From: Sordariomycetes sp. S80-01Y
Taxonomy: Eukaryota > Ascomycota > Sordariomycetes
Direction of reading: 5' to 3'
Assembly (NCBI GenBank): GCA_037042185.1
Contig: JAXQJY010000028.1
Location: 620,001-684,000 of the forward strand
Length of the DNA stretch: 64,000 nt
Notes under the pieces: generated by a model
The model's input: only the letters and a program-made list of their open reading frames with translations
Databases searched by the model: none
What the model was told of the DNA's origin: nothing
Position numbers and translations under genes: made by a program
Shown here: positions 1 through 10,260 of the stretch, in pieces
Layout: each line of letters begins with the position of its first letter
How positions within the stretch are numbered: position 1 is the first letter of the stretch

Positions 1-664
1 TGGTGTCCTGGGTCCGGTGCTGGTGCGTGGTTGTCGGTTGATGACGGCAGGGGAGGCGGGGGCATGTAATATGACTCCCCAGCTTGCATTCGCAGGTGGA
101 CTTTCCTCAAAGACGGGATGCGATGCAGCTCACGGTAGACCTGGCGGCTCAGCTCGACGCGGATGTTCCACCTGAAGACCTCCAACGACTTGGCCCTCTT
201 CAGGGTAAGGTACAAGAGCGTGTTCAGGAATTTGCCGCAGCTCGCACTGTAGAGATATGGTTGGTAGGATATCTCGCCCTTCACTCCGGCGCTCAGAGTG
301 TCCATTGATAGGTCTCTCAGGTGTTGGGCGTAGTTGTACTCGCTAGTGGTGAAGGTATCCAGGCCCCCGGCAAGTCCGTCGATCGGGGAGTCGTACGCCA
401 GATCATCATCGTCGGGGAAGATAATGTGGAAGTTTCTGTAGAGTTGCGCCGAGGCTAATTCGTGGAAGCGCTTGGAGACGAGGGCGACGCATATGAGATC
501 CGTCTGGGAGCACTGGCTGAGGTTAGCGAACCAGTACAACTGCGGGCCGCGTTTGAGGGACAGACGTGGGAGATGATCTCGCGCTGTGTCTCCAAAGGCA
601 GATCAAGGAGCGCAATCCTCGGGCCAGGAGAGGCGAGCTCGTCCCCCGCAGCCTCCGCTGCCAT
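1..664 (-). CDS. F-box domain protein (3' part outside the window)
   Basis: Read on the minus strand, exon 1 (664-566) starts at ATG 664 and encodes 33 residues. A 53-nt intron follows (513-565), with a GT donor, a GCTAAC branch point and a CAG acceptor. Exon 2 (512 downwards) stays open to the window edge. Joined at the splice, the N-terminus reads LPLETQREIISH then CSQTDLICVALVSKRF, a clear F-box of about residues 20-55. After it comes a region rich in leucine and charged residues (LYLTLKRAKSLEVFRW, IPSLRKVHL) of the kind seen in fungal F-box proteins with degenerate leucine-rich repeats. Family knowledge: F-box proteins link substrates to SCF ubiquitin ligases through Skp1. The substrate cannot be told. 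The C-terminus lies outside the window. The F-box call is firm and the role is not known. Confidence 0.82.
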
Positions 665-2556
665 TGTACTCCAGCGCGACGACCGGCGGCGGCGGCGGGG
701 AGACAGCGCACTGTGGATGCGACAGCGGGTCGAATTATGATGCCGTGGGATGGGGAAACGATGGTGCGAAATGGATGACGCTAGACGTTGTTTCGGTACC
801 TGAACGGTGAAACGATGCGATGCGATGCGATGCGAAGCGGGGGGTCCAAAGGGCGAGGAGCGTTGCGTGAAGTCGAATACGCAGGTGCAAGTTGGGAAGA
901 CGACGGTTGGCTGCGGCCGCCAACGTGACGACGGCTGAGCTTGAAGGTGCGGATCGCCAGTGCCAACGCCGGTGCCAGTGGTGAGTGAGCCTCCACTGAG
1001 CCTCCACTGAAACTGAGCCTGAGCACTTGCCGGTGGGGAATTTTCGGGTTCCGAGTCCGGGGTGCGGCGGTTAGGCGGCTTCTAAACTGTGACCCGGTGT
1101 CTAAGCTTGCTAGGTAAGTTCTATTGTGGAGCTCCAGAGAGCTGTCCCGCGGATGTACTTGACCTTGAATGTGCTGCAAAATTAGCATCCGGGATAAGCC
1201 TGCAGAGTGAAGGGGCTCGCGTGGCTTCAGCGACAACTATCGAAAGCTTTTCTTGCTCGTGGCTTGTCACCCTGGCTTAGCCCCTCTTGCCAGTGTCGCT
1301 GATCAAGACCCAACCACAAACGGCAATACTCGAGGAAATATAATCTTACGAATCATGCACCACCACGTTATTTTTACTCATTGGGTTTCATACCGGTTAT
1401 CTGGTTATTTGGAGTGGGTATAACCCTGGTCTGCTTTGTTCGAGAGTCTGTTATGCAACTCAAGCTGTGGCCTTTTCTGCTCGTCCGAAGTCTCTCGTAA
1501 GAGAGCCCAACCAACCAAGAGTGAGTACGCTGAGCGTGTGACACAACCTCCTCAGTGACTACATTGTATTATGTTTATTGATGTTCCGAGATACAAGCGT
1601 ATTCTCAACACGGCTGTGGCCTCACGTGTTTCTTGTCATGTTGATGGCCGCAGGGTAGGGACAGCCTGAGTGATCGCCCGACGAATCATGATATTCTATG
1701 AAGTTCACATCGAAGCCACACGATCCGTCCAGGACGTGAAACAGGGCCCCTTTTCACAACACGTATACTTCATAATATGCTTGCTCGGACTGTGACCCAT
1801 TCCATAATTTTCATAACCTGCCACCTTTTTGTGTTGTGCGTGCTGGGCCGAAACAGTCGTGACAGCACTCATGGTCGCTAATGTCCGCCAACTCATGCCT
1901 GTGCGTCTCATCCAATCGATCCTCGTATTCACAGACGGGATGTCAATGCCGCCAGCCAGGGTCAGTCATGTCAGCATCAAAGCGCAGGATTTGGCTGCTC
2001 TCGACGGGCACTCAGGAAAGAGCAGCGAAGAAGTGCGACCAGCTCGTTACTCAGCAAACAAGCAAAGCAAGGCGAAACAATTTATGAAGCTCGATGACGG
2101 ACTCCAGGTCGAGCCCCAGACAGATCTCAAAGTTCCTCATCATGATCTTCACTCCGATTCAGTCCAGATTCGGCCCCTGCAGGAAGGCATGCCGCTAGCC
2201 TCCTTCAGCCCTAGCGCAGCACAGCCGCCTGTCTGCCGGCGCTGCCGGTTGGCCCGTCTGGTGGCTTGGAACGCCAAGGTGGAACCCACGTGACCATGAC
2301 GCGCTTATGCCTGATGAGCCACCTCCTGAAGCGAGCAATTTCGCGCCTCGAGGCCCATTCCAATCCTTCATTCTTCTCAAGTCGCCTCAACAAGCTCTTT
2401 TCTACTTGTAATCACTTTTCCTCTCGTCTCATTGTCTCTTCCGGATTGCTACACTCTTTTGCATTCCGTCACTCTTTTCATCATCACCTCGACAGAACAT
2501 ACAACCGTACTGTTTCGTCACCACACTCTCTTGTCCTACACAAACCGATTGTAAAC
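665..2556. other. Intergenic region between the F-box gene and the GH17 glucanase gene
   Basis: No convincing gene was found. Short open frames on both strands have no recognisable domain. It holds a small 5-bp tandem (cgatg about four times, 813-837) and a doubled tgagcctccac (about 987-1008). The last 180 bases (about 2380-2556) are C/T-rich, as is common in the 5' leaders of highly expressed fungal genes. This tract probably belongs to the promoter and leader of the downstream glucanase gene. Confidence 0.5.
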
Positions 2557-3876
2557 ATGCGCTTCACATCGACCATTGCCGCCGGCGCGCTCGTCGCCGG
2601 CGCCGTTGCCCAGGGCCAGAACTACCTCGGATTCAACAGCGGCGCCAACAAGGCCGACAGGTCCGCCAAGTTCAAGGCCGACTTCAAGGCCGAGTTCGAG
2701 ACTGCCGCCAACCTGAACGGTGCCCCCGGCAAGTTCAACTCGGTTCGCCTGTACACCAACATCCAGGCCTACTCCGACGAGGACCCCATCGAGGCTTTCG
2801 ACGCCGCCGTCGAGACTAACACCAACGTTCTCCTCGGCGTCTGGGCCTCCGGTACCGACAACATCGACAAGGAGATCAGCGCCCTGCAGAAGGCCATTGA
2901 CAAGCACGGCAAGAAGCTTACCGACCTTGTCATTGGTGTCACCATTGGTAGCGAGGATCTCTACCGTGTGTCCGCCACCGGCATCAAGAACAAGTCCGGC
3001 GTTGGCAACTCCCCCGACGCCATTGTTGGCTTCATCGACGACTGGAGGAAGGCCTTCAAGAGCGGCCCTCTGGCCAACATTCCCGTTGGCCACGCCGATA
3101 CCTGGGATGTTTGGGGTAACAGCACAAACAAGGCCGTCATCGACGCCGTCGACTTCGTCGCCACTCACGAGTACCCTTACTACGAGAACGACAAGGGCAA
3201 CAGCATCGAGAATGCTGGCAAGCTCTTCGACAAGGCGTACAACGCTGTTCTGGAGGCCGCTGGCGACAAGCCCGTCTGGGTCACCGAGACCGGCTGGCCC
3301 TACGTTGGTGAGACTTGGGACGAGGCCGTGGCTAGCGTTAAGAACGCTAAGACCTACTGGGACGAAGTCGGCTGCCGCAAGCTCTTCAACAAGACCCCCA
3401 CCTTCTGGTACACCCTCCGTGACTCCAACCCCGACAACGAGATGAAGTTTGCCATCACCGACAACCTCTCTACCAAGCCCCGCTTCGACCTGTCCTGCCC
3501 TGACCACTTCGAGACCGACGAGAAGGATGAGAAGACTAGCACCAAGTCCTCTGAGCCTACCAAGACCAAGGGCAGCGCGACCCAGACCGGCGGTCCTTCT
3601 AGCACCATGAGCTCTGCTTCCCCCAGCGGCACCGCTGACGGCAGCGAGGGTTCTGGTTCTAACGGAGGCAACGGCGGCTCCAACGGCGGCAACGGTGGCT
3701 CCGACTCCAACGACTCCGAGGGCTCCGGCTCCGGCTCCGAGGGTGGTGACGCCTCCGGCACCCAGGACGAGGCTTCCCCTGAGGAGACCGGCGATGGTAA
3801 CTCCGCCGCCGGCATCCTCAAGGTCAGCATCGTCGGCGCCCTCGCCGCGGCTGCTGGTGTTGTCGCCCTCCTCTAA
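2557..3876 (+). CDS. GPI-anchored GH17 beta-1,3-glucanase (EglC/Bgl2-like)
   Basis: Single exon, 439 aa. ATG 2557 was chosen because it opens a signal peptide (MRFTSTIAAGALVAGAVAQ). The frame is open further upstream, but that stretch lies in the C/T-rich leader. Residues about 20-310 are a GH17 (beta/alpha)8 domain. The likely acid/base is Glu133 in TIGSEDLYR and the nucleophile Glu244 in WVTETGWP. A Ser/Thr/Gly-rich low-complexity stalk follows (about 320-415, including SNGGNGG repeats). The protein ends in a hydrophobic tail (AAGILKVSIVGALAAAAGVV) without charged residues, the pattern of a GPI-anchor signal. Family knowledge: such enzymes cut and remodel beta-1,3-glucan in the fungal wall. 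Codon use is strongly C/G-ending, which suggests high expression. It is a housekeeping flank gene with no evident link to the peptide cluster. Confidence 0.93.
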   Translation: MRFTSTIAAGALVAGAVAQGQNYLGFNSGANKADRSAKFKADFKAEFETAANLNGAPGKFNSVRLYTNIQAYSDEDPIEAFDAAVETNTNVLLGVWASGTDNIDKEISALQKAIDKHGKKLTDLVIGVTIGSEDLYRVSATGIKNKSGVGNSPDAIVGFIDDWRKAFKSGPLANIPVGHADTWDVWGNSTNKAVIDAVDFVATHEYPYYENDKGNSIENAGKLFDKAYNAVLEAAGDKPVWVTETGWPYVGETWDEAVASVKNAKTYWDEVGCRKLFNKTPTFWYTLRDSNPDNEMKFAITDNLSTKPRFDLSCPDHFETDEKDEKTSTKSSEPTKTKGSATQTGGPSSTMSSASPSGTADGSEGSGSNGGNGGSNGGNGGSDSNDSEGSGSGSEGGDASGTQDEASPEETGDGNSAAGILKVSIVGALAAAAGVVALL

Positions 3877-4365
3877 GGGCATCCACTCCACACATGTCGG
3901 ACGGCATGGCGGTATGGAACTCTTGTAATTGGGTCTGCTTTTGGTTTCGGTTGGACGGTTTCTCTCAGGATAGAGTTGCACGACTATAGAATTAATATCC
4001 TGCCTCAGATGCATACGATTTCTACATTGTTATGTAACTGTCAAGTGACCTGAGACGCATTGCTGCGCCGCTTCTGAGTCAGCAGATGTACCTTTCAATA
4101 TCCATGAACCTGGCTCGTATTGACCACCGCCCCGATCCTTCAACTATTTCCAGAACTCCGCCGAAAGGCATTAATTTATATCCTGTGCCATCCTCATCTC
4201 ATTTCCTGTCGCTCCTTCGTCGCATCCCACTTCCTGGGTAATATAAACCAGTCGGGGAACCCCGCAAAGAGCCGCGCAATTCAGCCCTGCGACAGAACGA
4301 CAAGTCGCCACTTGCACTGCACCCTCATCCGCGACCACCTTCTTTTACGCGGATTGCCCTTGGTC
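3877..4365. other. Intergenic region: GH17 3' end and Cyk3-like 5' leader
   Basis: About 490 bases. The first half is A/T-richer and should hold the 3' UTR of the glucanase gene. The second half is in frame with the next gene from 4120, but its translation has no domain character and looks like leader. No RNA gene or repeat was seen. Confidence 0.45.
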
Positions 4366-6432
4366 ATGGCTGATGCCGAGGAACCCCAATTCACCACTTT
4401 AAAAGAGCGGATTGCGGCTTTGAATCAGCAGAAGAACTTCAGCACTGAGGACAAGCCGCGCAAGCCTGCTCCACCACCCGCCCCAGGTCGAGGGCCCTCG
4501 GAAGACACGACGAGGCAGACAGCACTAGTTCCTCAACCTCCGTCTAGGACAACGACACCCAGCGTCCCAGCTCGGCCTGCAAAGAAATCTGGCCCGCCAC
4601 CGCTGCCTCGACGGGACACTGGGACTTCACCAAGGGCTCCCCACGAGCAACGCGCGGCACCTCCTCCGCTACCAAACAGGACAAACTCGTCGACCTTGAC
4701 ACCGCCTACGCTGCCAAGGCGAACAACTCAGACGGGCCCGGGTCTCAGGCGGGGGTCGGACTCCTCAGAGGTGTCGCAGCGGTCGGCGACCTCAGCAGCC
4801 CCAACGGTATCTTCAGTCACCAGCCAAGGATCGAACGGGCGCAAGCTACCGCCTACGCTCGACAATGCAAACTTGCCTCCTCTTCCGCCGACAAGAAGGG
4901 AAAGCGACTTTCAGGGCCGGGAAGAAATTCAGAGGCCGCCTCTTCGATCTGCACCGTCCTCGAACTCTGTCAATGGCACGGCGCAACCACCAAAGCCTGG
5001 GTTGCCACCGAGGCTCCCTTCACGGCCAGTCCCAAAGACCCAGGCCTCCAACAGCTCCGTAAATCAGGAGCGCGAGATACCGGAGCATCTCAAATCAGGC
5101 AAGGCTGTTGGTTTCAACGGCAAGCCCGTGAACGGATCAGTTTCAAAGCACGAGGTGCCAGCTCACCTAAAGGCAGCTAAAATCACCGGCTTTGGCGGCG
5201 GCAAGGCTTCGACTAGGCCACAGAAACCGAAGGAAGAGGACACCCAGCCGCCTCCTCTACCTCAAACCGCAAGAGATGACGACGCCCCGCCCCCCGTACC
5301 CACAGCCTCGCGCCCGTCTGCTTCGATGATCGATCAAGCGACTGCTCGTGTGCTAGCCAGGAACGAAGTCAAAGACGACTGCTGGACATGTCGAGACTGG
5401 AGCGGCCCAGATGGCGTCGCCGCTCAGTTCCCTAGAGAGTCGCTACCTCGAAGTGACCCAGTGGGCCATCTCGCTCAAGGGCTTTGCGGACCCTTCCCGT
5501 CGTACACCGACAAAGCCCGCGCCATCTTTACTTGGTTTCACTACAACATCCACTATGACACCGTTTCGTTCTTTGGCAAGTGCGTCAAGCATCACTCGGT
5601 CGAGGAAACTATCTTCAGCGGCCTGGCGGTCTGCCAGGGCTACGCCGAAGTCTACAAAGCCATTGCTAACCGAGCCGGCCTCGACTGTGTCTTGGTTAGC
5701 GGGCACGGAAAGGGCTACGGCCACAGCGCCTTGAAGAAAGGCGAACGACCTCCACCACCAAAGCCCGACGGCCATGCCTGGAACGCCGTCCGCATAGATG
5801 GTGGTGCGTGGCACCTCCTTGACGCCTGCTGGGGCGCTGGTCATCTCGACACGAGTACCAACCAATACAAGCAGGAGTTCTCGCCCAAGCAGTTCACCCG
5901 GACAAACAACCAATTCGGAGAATCACACTTCCCTAAGGAGCCGCGGTATCAGTTCCGAGATGACGGCCGCACGATTTCCTGGGAAGAGTACTTCATCGGC
6001 CGCACGGAAGGTGAGCCACCCGTGTTCTATTGCAACGGCCACTCAGAAGGCATCCTGGAATCCAGCGTCGAGCCCAAAGAACGCCAAATCTCCGTCCACA
6101 GCGGCGAGGTCGTGCGCTTCCAGTTTTCCAAACTATGTGAACATTGGCGCTCCGAGACCCACGGGAAGGGCAAGCCGCCGCTGCTCCTCCTGAGCATCCA
6201 TGGTGTAGATGGGAGAAAGGACGACATGGTCCCTATAGAGACGGACGGGTACTGGCACTGGGCTGATGTCCACGCGAAGGATCTGGGCGCGCCGGGCCAA
6301 AACGTCCAGGTCGCGCAGATCACGAAGATCGGGGACCAGGACGCCAGGGGGTTGACGGCGAGGGAGTACTTTGCTAAGAAGGGCAAGGTAGCAATTGCTT
6401 GGACTTATATAATGAAGTGGGATCTGGTCTGA
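4366..6432 (+). CDS. Transglutaminase-like domain protein with proline-rich N-terminus (Cyk3-like, no SH3 seen)
   Basis: 688 aa from ATG 4366 (MADAEEPQFTTLKERIAALN). The frame is open upstream to 4120, but only this ATG begins a sensible protein. Residues about 30-330 are disordered and proline-rich, with many PPPLP/PPLPRR motifs typical of SH3 ligands. Two copies of a short motif, EIPEHLKSGKAVGF and EVPAHLKAAKITGF, lie at about residues 240-285. A transglutaminase/protease-fold domain follows, with the expected triad Cys423 (AVCQGYA), His470 (GHAWN) and Asp486 (LLDACW). A C-terminal beta-rich part follows. Family knowledge: fungal Cyk3-type proteins carry this fold and act in septum formation. 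Cyk3 itself has an N-terminal SH3 domain, which I do not see here, so this may be a paralogue. Whether the fold has enzymatic activity is unknown. Confidence 0.85.
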   Translation: MADAEEPQFTTLKERIAALNQQKNFSTEDKPRKPAPPPAPGRGPSEDTTRQTALVPQPPSRTTTPSVPARPAKKSGPPPLPRRDTGTSPRAPHEQRAAPPPLPNRTNSSTLTPPTLPRRTTQTGPGLRRGSDSSEVSQRSATSAAPTVSSVTSQGSNGRKLPPTLDNANLPPLPPTRRESDFQGREEIQRPPLRSAPSSNSVNGTAQPPKPGLPPRLPSRPVPKTQASNSSVNQEREIPEHLKSGKAVGFNGKPVNGSVSKHEVPAHLKAAKITGFGGGKASTRPQKPKEEDTQPPPLPQTARDDDAPPPVPTASRPSASMIDQATARVLARNEVKDDCWTCRDWSGPDGVAAQFPRESLPRSDPVGHLAQGLCGPFPSYTDKARAIFTWFHYNIHYDTVSFFGKCVKHHSVEETIFSGLAVCQGYAEVYKAIANRAGLDCVLVSGHGKGYGHSALKKGERPPPPKPDGHAWNAVRIDGGAWHLLDACWGAGHLDTSTNQYKQEFSPKQFTRTNNQFGESHFPKEPRYQFRDDGRTISWEEYFIGRTEGEPPVFYCNGHSEGILESSVEPKERQISVHSGEVVRFQFSKLCEHWRSETHGKGKPPLLLLSIHGVDGRKDDMVPIETDGYWHWADVHAKDLGAPGQNVQVAQITKIGDQDARGLTAREYFAKKGKVAIAWTYIMKWDLV

Positions 6433-7192
6433 GCCACTGGTTCTGTGTGATCCGGTATGTGGCTCAGCCGGTCGTGGCAGGACATATATTTACATAACCG
6501 ATGAACCTGACCGCTTCGACAGATGTGAGTGTTACTTACGTGATGAGCGACACGTTCCTATACCGTACATTTGTCCAATTCCTAACGTCTGTAAGTTTAC
6601 TAGGGAATCCTCTACCTGGAATGACTCCACGATAATGTTAGGCACGGAATAGAGCTTCCGGAAAGGCCTCTGCCCTGCAAATGAGCCAGCGCATGGGCCG
6701 TCGGCCGTGGTGAGGCTGGGCCTCATCTTACAGCTTGGGAAAGGGTCCGGCGTGCGGGGAGTATGATGCCTAGGCGTTCGACTGCTGAGCTCCGTCGGGA
6801 GCAAAGCAATTCGGAAGACGGTTCCTGAACGCTCATCTTTCTCATCGACCGAACACTGCGCTCATTCTTACTCCAATCTTAGTCTCAGTCTAACAAAGTG
6901 GGGGAATGAGGCGGAGGCGGGGTGATGGTGGAACTAAGCTCTCATTGAATGGGGCATCCGACGCCGGCCAATGCACCGAGCAGCCAAGCTACAAACGACC
7001 CATGAAGGCCGGGATAAACGCCTACGTAGATAATATTGGGTACTTGCGGCGAATTTAGCCATTCCTGGAGCCACGTGAGGTATCCATAAAAGGGACCCTC
7101 GTGCGCTCCAGCAATTATCAAGGAGTGTCCGACCATCTTCTGCCGCATCCACCTTCGGCCTCGTTCCCGACACCGGCAGCAGTTTCGAGAGC
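6433..7192. other. Intergenic region before the GH115 gene
   Basis: About 760 bases between two genes on the same strand. Short minus-strand open frames overlap here but show no domain and no fungal-like codon bias. It should contain the 3' UTR of the Cyk3-like gene and the promoter of the GH115 gene. No tRNA or repeat was recognised. Confidence 0.4.
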
Positions 7193-10100
7193 ATGTTCGA
7201 AGAAGACATTGTACAATTCTCGCCGTGCGAGGGCAGTCTTGACCTCACCGGGGCTGCCATACTGATCGATGGCCAGGATTATGGCGGTGTCCGACTGGCA
7301 GCTCAGGATCTTGCCCGCGATCTCAGTCGCGTTGTAGGCAAAGACGAGCCACATCAATTGATTGTTACTGGCGATGGAGACTTTGACCCAGAAGCAGTCA
7401 AGTCTGACAGCGGAGAACTGATCATTATCGGGACTCTCAAGACGCGAGTCATCGAGTATCTTGTCCAAAAGGGGCACCTGGACGTGAGTAGCATTGAGGG
7501 GAAGTGGGAGACGTACTCTACCAGTGTCGTCGCGAACCCTTTTCCCCACTGCAAAAGCGCCCTTGTCATCGCTGGAAGCGACAAGAGAGGAGCTATTTTC
7601 GGAGCATACACAATATCAGAGCAGATCGGGGTGTCGCCGTGGTACTGGTGGGCCGACGTGTCAGTAAAGCATCACGACGCCATCTTCGCCATCCCGAAGG
7701 TCTCTGTTCACGGCGAACCCAGCATCAAGTATCGTGGTATCTTCCTCAACGATGAAGCGCCAGCTCTGACCGGATGGGTCCTCGAAAAGTTCGGAAAGTA
7801 CAACTCGGACTTCTACCGGAAGATCTTCGAGCTTCTCCTCCGTCTGAAGGCCAACTTTCTCTGGCCGGCGATGTGGCCCGGCTATCCTAACCCAGGAGCC
7901 TCCTTCTTCACAGACGATCCCGAGACACAGCGTTTGGCGGAAGAGTACGGCATCTGCGTGTCGACGTCTCACCACGAGCCCATGCAGCGGCTGTCCAACG
8001 AGTGGTTCGCAGAGAACCCGGACGGCAGCTGGAACTGGCTAACCAACAAGGACAAGATCACAAAGTTCTTTGAAGAAGGCGCCGAAAGAGCCAGGGGCCG
8101 CGAGTCGTACTTCACCTTGGGTATGAGAGGGGAATACGACAGGAAGATGGCCACTGATGATCCGGCCGCGGTGGTTCAGGATGTGCTCAACGCTCAGAGA
8201 AAGGTCTTCGAGCGCGTCTACGGGAGAGACGATGGCGCACCGCGTGAGTTTGAGAGAGCGACCTTCCGCGCCTTGCGTAGCTGACGCGTTCTCTAGAGCT
8301 TTTCGCCATCTACAAGGAGGTTCAGTCCCTGTTCGAGAGCGGGCGCATCAAGGTTCCCGAGGATGTCACCCTCCTTTTCCAGGACGACAACTTTGGCACT
8401 ATCCGGCGTCTACCGACAATTGAAGAGTCAAAGCGCCGAGGAGGAGCAGGAGTAAGTTCTGCGCCCCACATGACTTTCAGGTATTAATGAATAGGTGTAC
8501 TATCATCTGGAGTACGTGGGTTGGCCACGAAGCTACAAGTGGATCAACAGCAATTCCATGGTAAGGCAGACACCTAAGCGCGCTTGAATTCACTACTTAC
8601 AAATGCGCAGGGAAAAATGCTGCATCAGCTCAAGCTGGCTCACGCGCGAAACGCTCGGCAGATCTGGGTGTTCAACGTTGGCGATGTCAAGCCTCTCGAA
8701 GTACCCATCACGCTCGCAATGGCCCTCGCCTGGAAAGTTGACGACTTCAAGTCAAACGACCTGGGGCCGTTCTATCAAAAGCTAGCTGACCGCACATTTA
8801 CTCCAGACGTTTCCGAGGATGTTGCCAACAACTGGAGACGCTACGATCGACTGTCTGCGTTGCGCAAGCACGAGCACATTGAGCCGGAGACCTTCTCTAT
8901 CCTCAACTACAACGAGGCCAATATCGTGCACAAGGGATGGGCAGATCTTCTGATGGAAGCTCAGAGGATCCACGACAGTGTGTCCGAGATGGACAGGCCG
9001 GCTGCTTTCCAGCTTCTCTTGCATCCGGCTAAAGCCTCGTACACGTACGTTGCTCTCCAGATCATGAGAGCCCGCAACCAGCTGTACACCCGCCAGCGAC
9101 GCAACTCGGCCAACAAGACGGCCCAAGACGCTTTGGAGCTGTTCTCTGCGGATTACGACCTCTCCGAGGAGTTCCACGCCATGCTGGACGGAAAATGGAA
9201 CCACATCATGTGCCAGCCGCACTACGGCTACGAGGAAACGTGGCATGCTCCGTCGCGGGACATGATCAGCGGACTGGGCTTTGTGCAGGCTCGTCAGAAC
9301 TCGAATCTGATCGTCGGTCAGATGGGCATCTCGGTTGAGGGTCATGAAGGGATCCGTGCAGGACGCATCAACGAGGAATCCGAGAGGACTCATCCTAGTC
9401 GTCGTGATCTGGTGCCAGGGCTGACGCTGCCCCCTATGAGCCGTTACGGACCCGAAAGCCGATGGTTCGAGATATACACCAGGGGTCGGCCTACCATCTG
9501 CTGGTCAGCCTCGACGTCACAGCCATGGGCTCGCCTTTCTCGCTCAGGGGGCGTTCTCGTGCCAGGCCGGGACGATGCTCGGGTGGATATCTCGATCGAC
9601 TGGAAGGATGTCCCCGAGGACTTTATTGACGAGATCATTATCAAGGTGAAGTCTCAGGAAGGGGATCTTGAGCACATTCATCTACCTATCGACGGACGCA
9701 AAGCTCCTCGGGAAGCTGCAGGGGCGTTTGTTGAGAGCTACGGCTTGATTTCTGTCCCAGCCACCTCCTGCCAGCTGAAGGACCCGTACGAGATGCTCCC
9801 CGACGCAGGAAGACTGGAAGCTGGTTCCATATCACTGAGACCATCTCTGGCTTCCGAGACCGACATTCCGTTCCTCGAATACCCGCTTTTCATCTTCTCC
9901 CAAGCCCCCGCAGCAACCCTTGTGTTGCACTTTGGGATGACGCTGGACTTCTCGCCCGAGGACCGAATGAGCTATCAGTGGAACATCGACGATCAGAGTC
10001 TGAGCACTCACGAGCTGCAGCAGGTGACCGACGAGAGCCGCAAGAACGCCGCCGAGCATGGCTGGGCGCTGGCTCACGGTTGGTTCGAGGGGGCGTCCGA

Positions 10101-10260
10101 CAACATATGGGAGCGGAAGCACGATCTTTCCCTGTCTCCTGGCGTGCATAATCTGAAAATCAGACTGCGCCACCCGAATATGCTTCTAGAGAAGATCATG
10201 GTGGACTTTGGCGGGCTGCGGAGCAGTTATCTGGGTCCTCCTTTTAGCTGCAGAGCATGA
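7193..10260 (+). CDS. GH115 family alpha-glucuronidase
   Basis: Four exons: 7193-8243, 8297-8451, 8495-8560 and 8611-10260, with introns of 53, 43 and 50 nt. The protein is about 973 aa, normal for the family. Exon joins were set by GT/AG and by GH115 motifs across them: DVTLLFQDDNFGTIRRLP, then GVYYHLEYVG, then PRSYKWINSN. Other signatures are KYRGIFLNDEAPAL, LKANFLWPAMWPG and SYFTLGMRGEYD. Family knowledge: GH115 enzymes remove 4-O-methyl-glucuronic acid from internal xylose units of glucuronoxylan. No clear signal peptide is present at the N-terminus (MFEEDIVQFSPCEG), so either the enzyme is intracellular or a leader exon was missed. For intron 2 an alternative acceptor at 8480 exists, but 8494 gives the conserved GVYYHLEYVG. 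It is a flank gene, not obviously part of the peptide cluster. Confidence 0.9.

Noticed and set aside
813-837. cgatg tandem repeat upstream of the F-box gene
   Set aside because: Only about four copies of 5 bp. A common short microsatellite with no evident role.
1829-2293. 154-codon plus-strand frame upstream of the GH17 gene
   Set aside because: No domain, no codon bias like its neighbours, and it overlaps the probable promoter/leader of the glucanase.
2536-4014. Long minus-strand open frame (492 codons) over the GH17 gene
   Set aside because: Antisense shadow of a strongly codon-biased gene. The translation is Val/Gly/Leu low complexity with no domain, and the plus-strand product has catalytic motifs, a signal peptide and a GPI tail.
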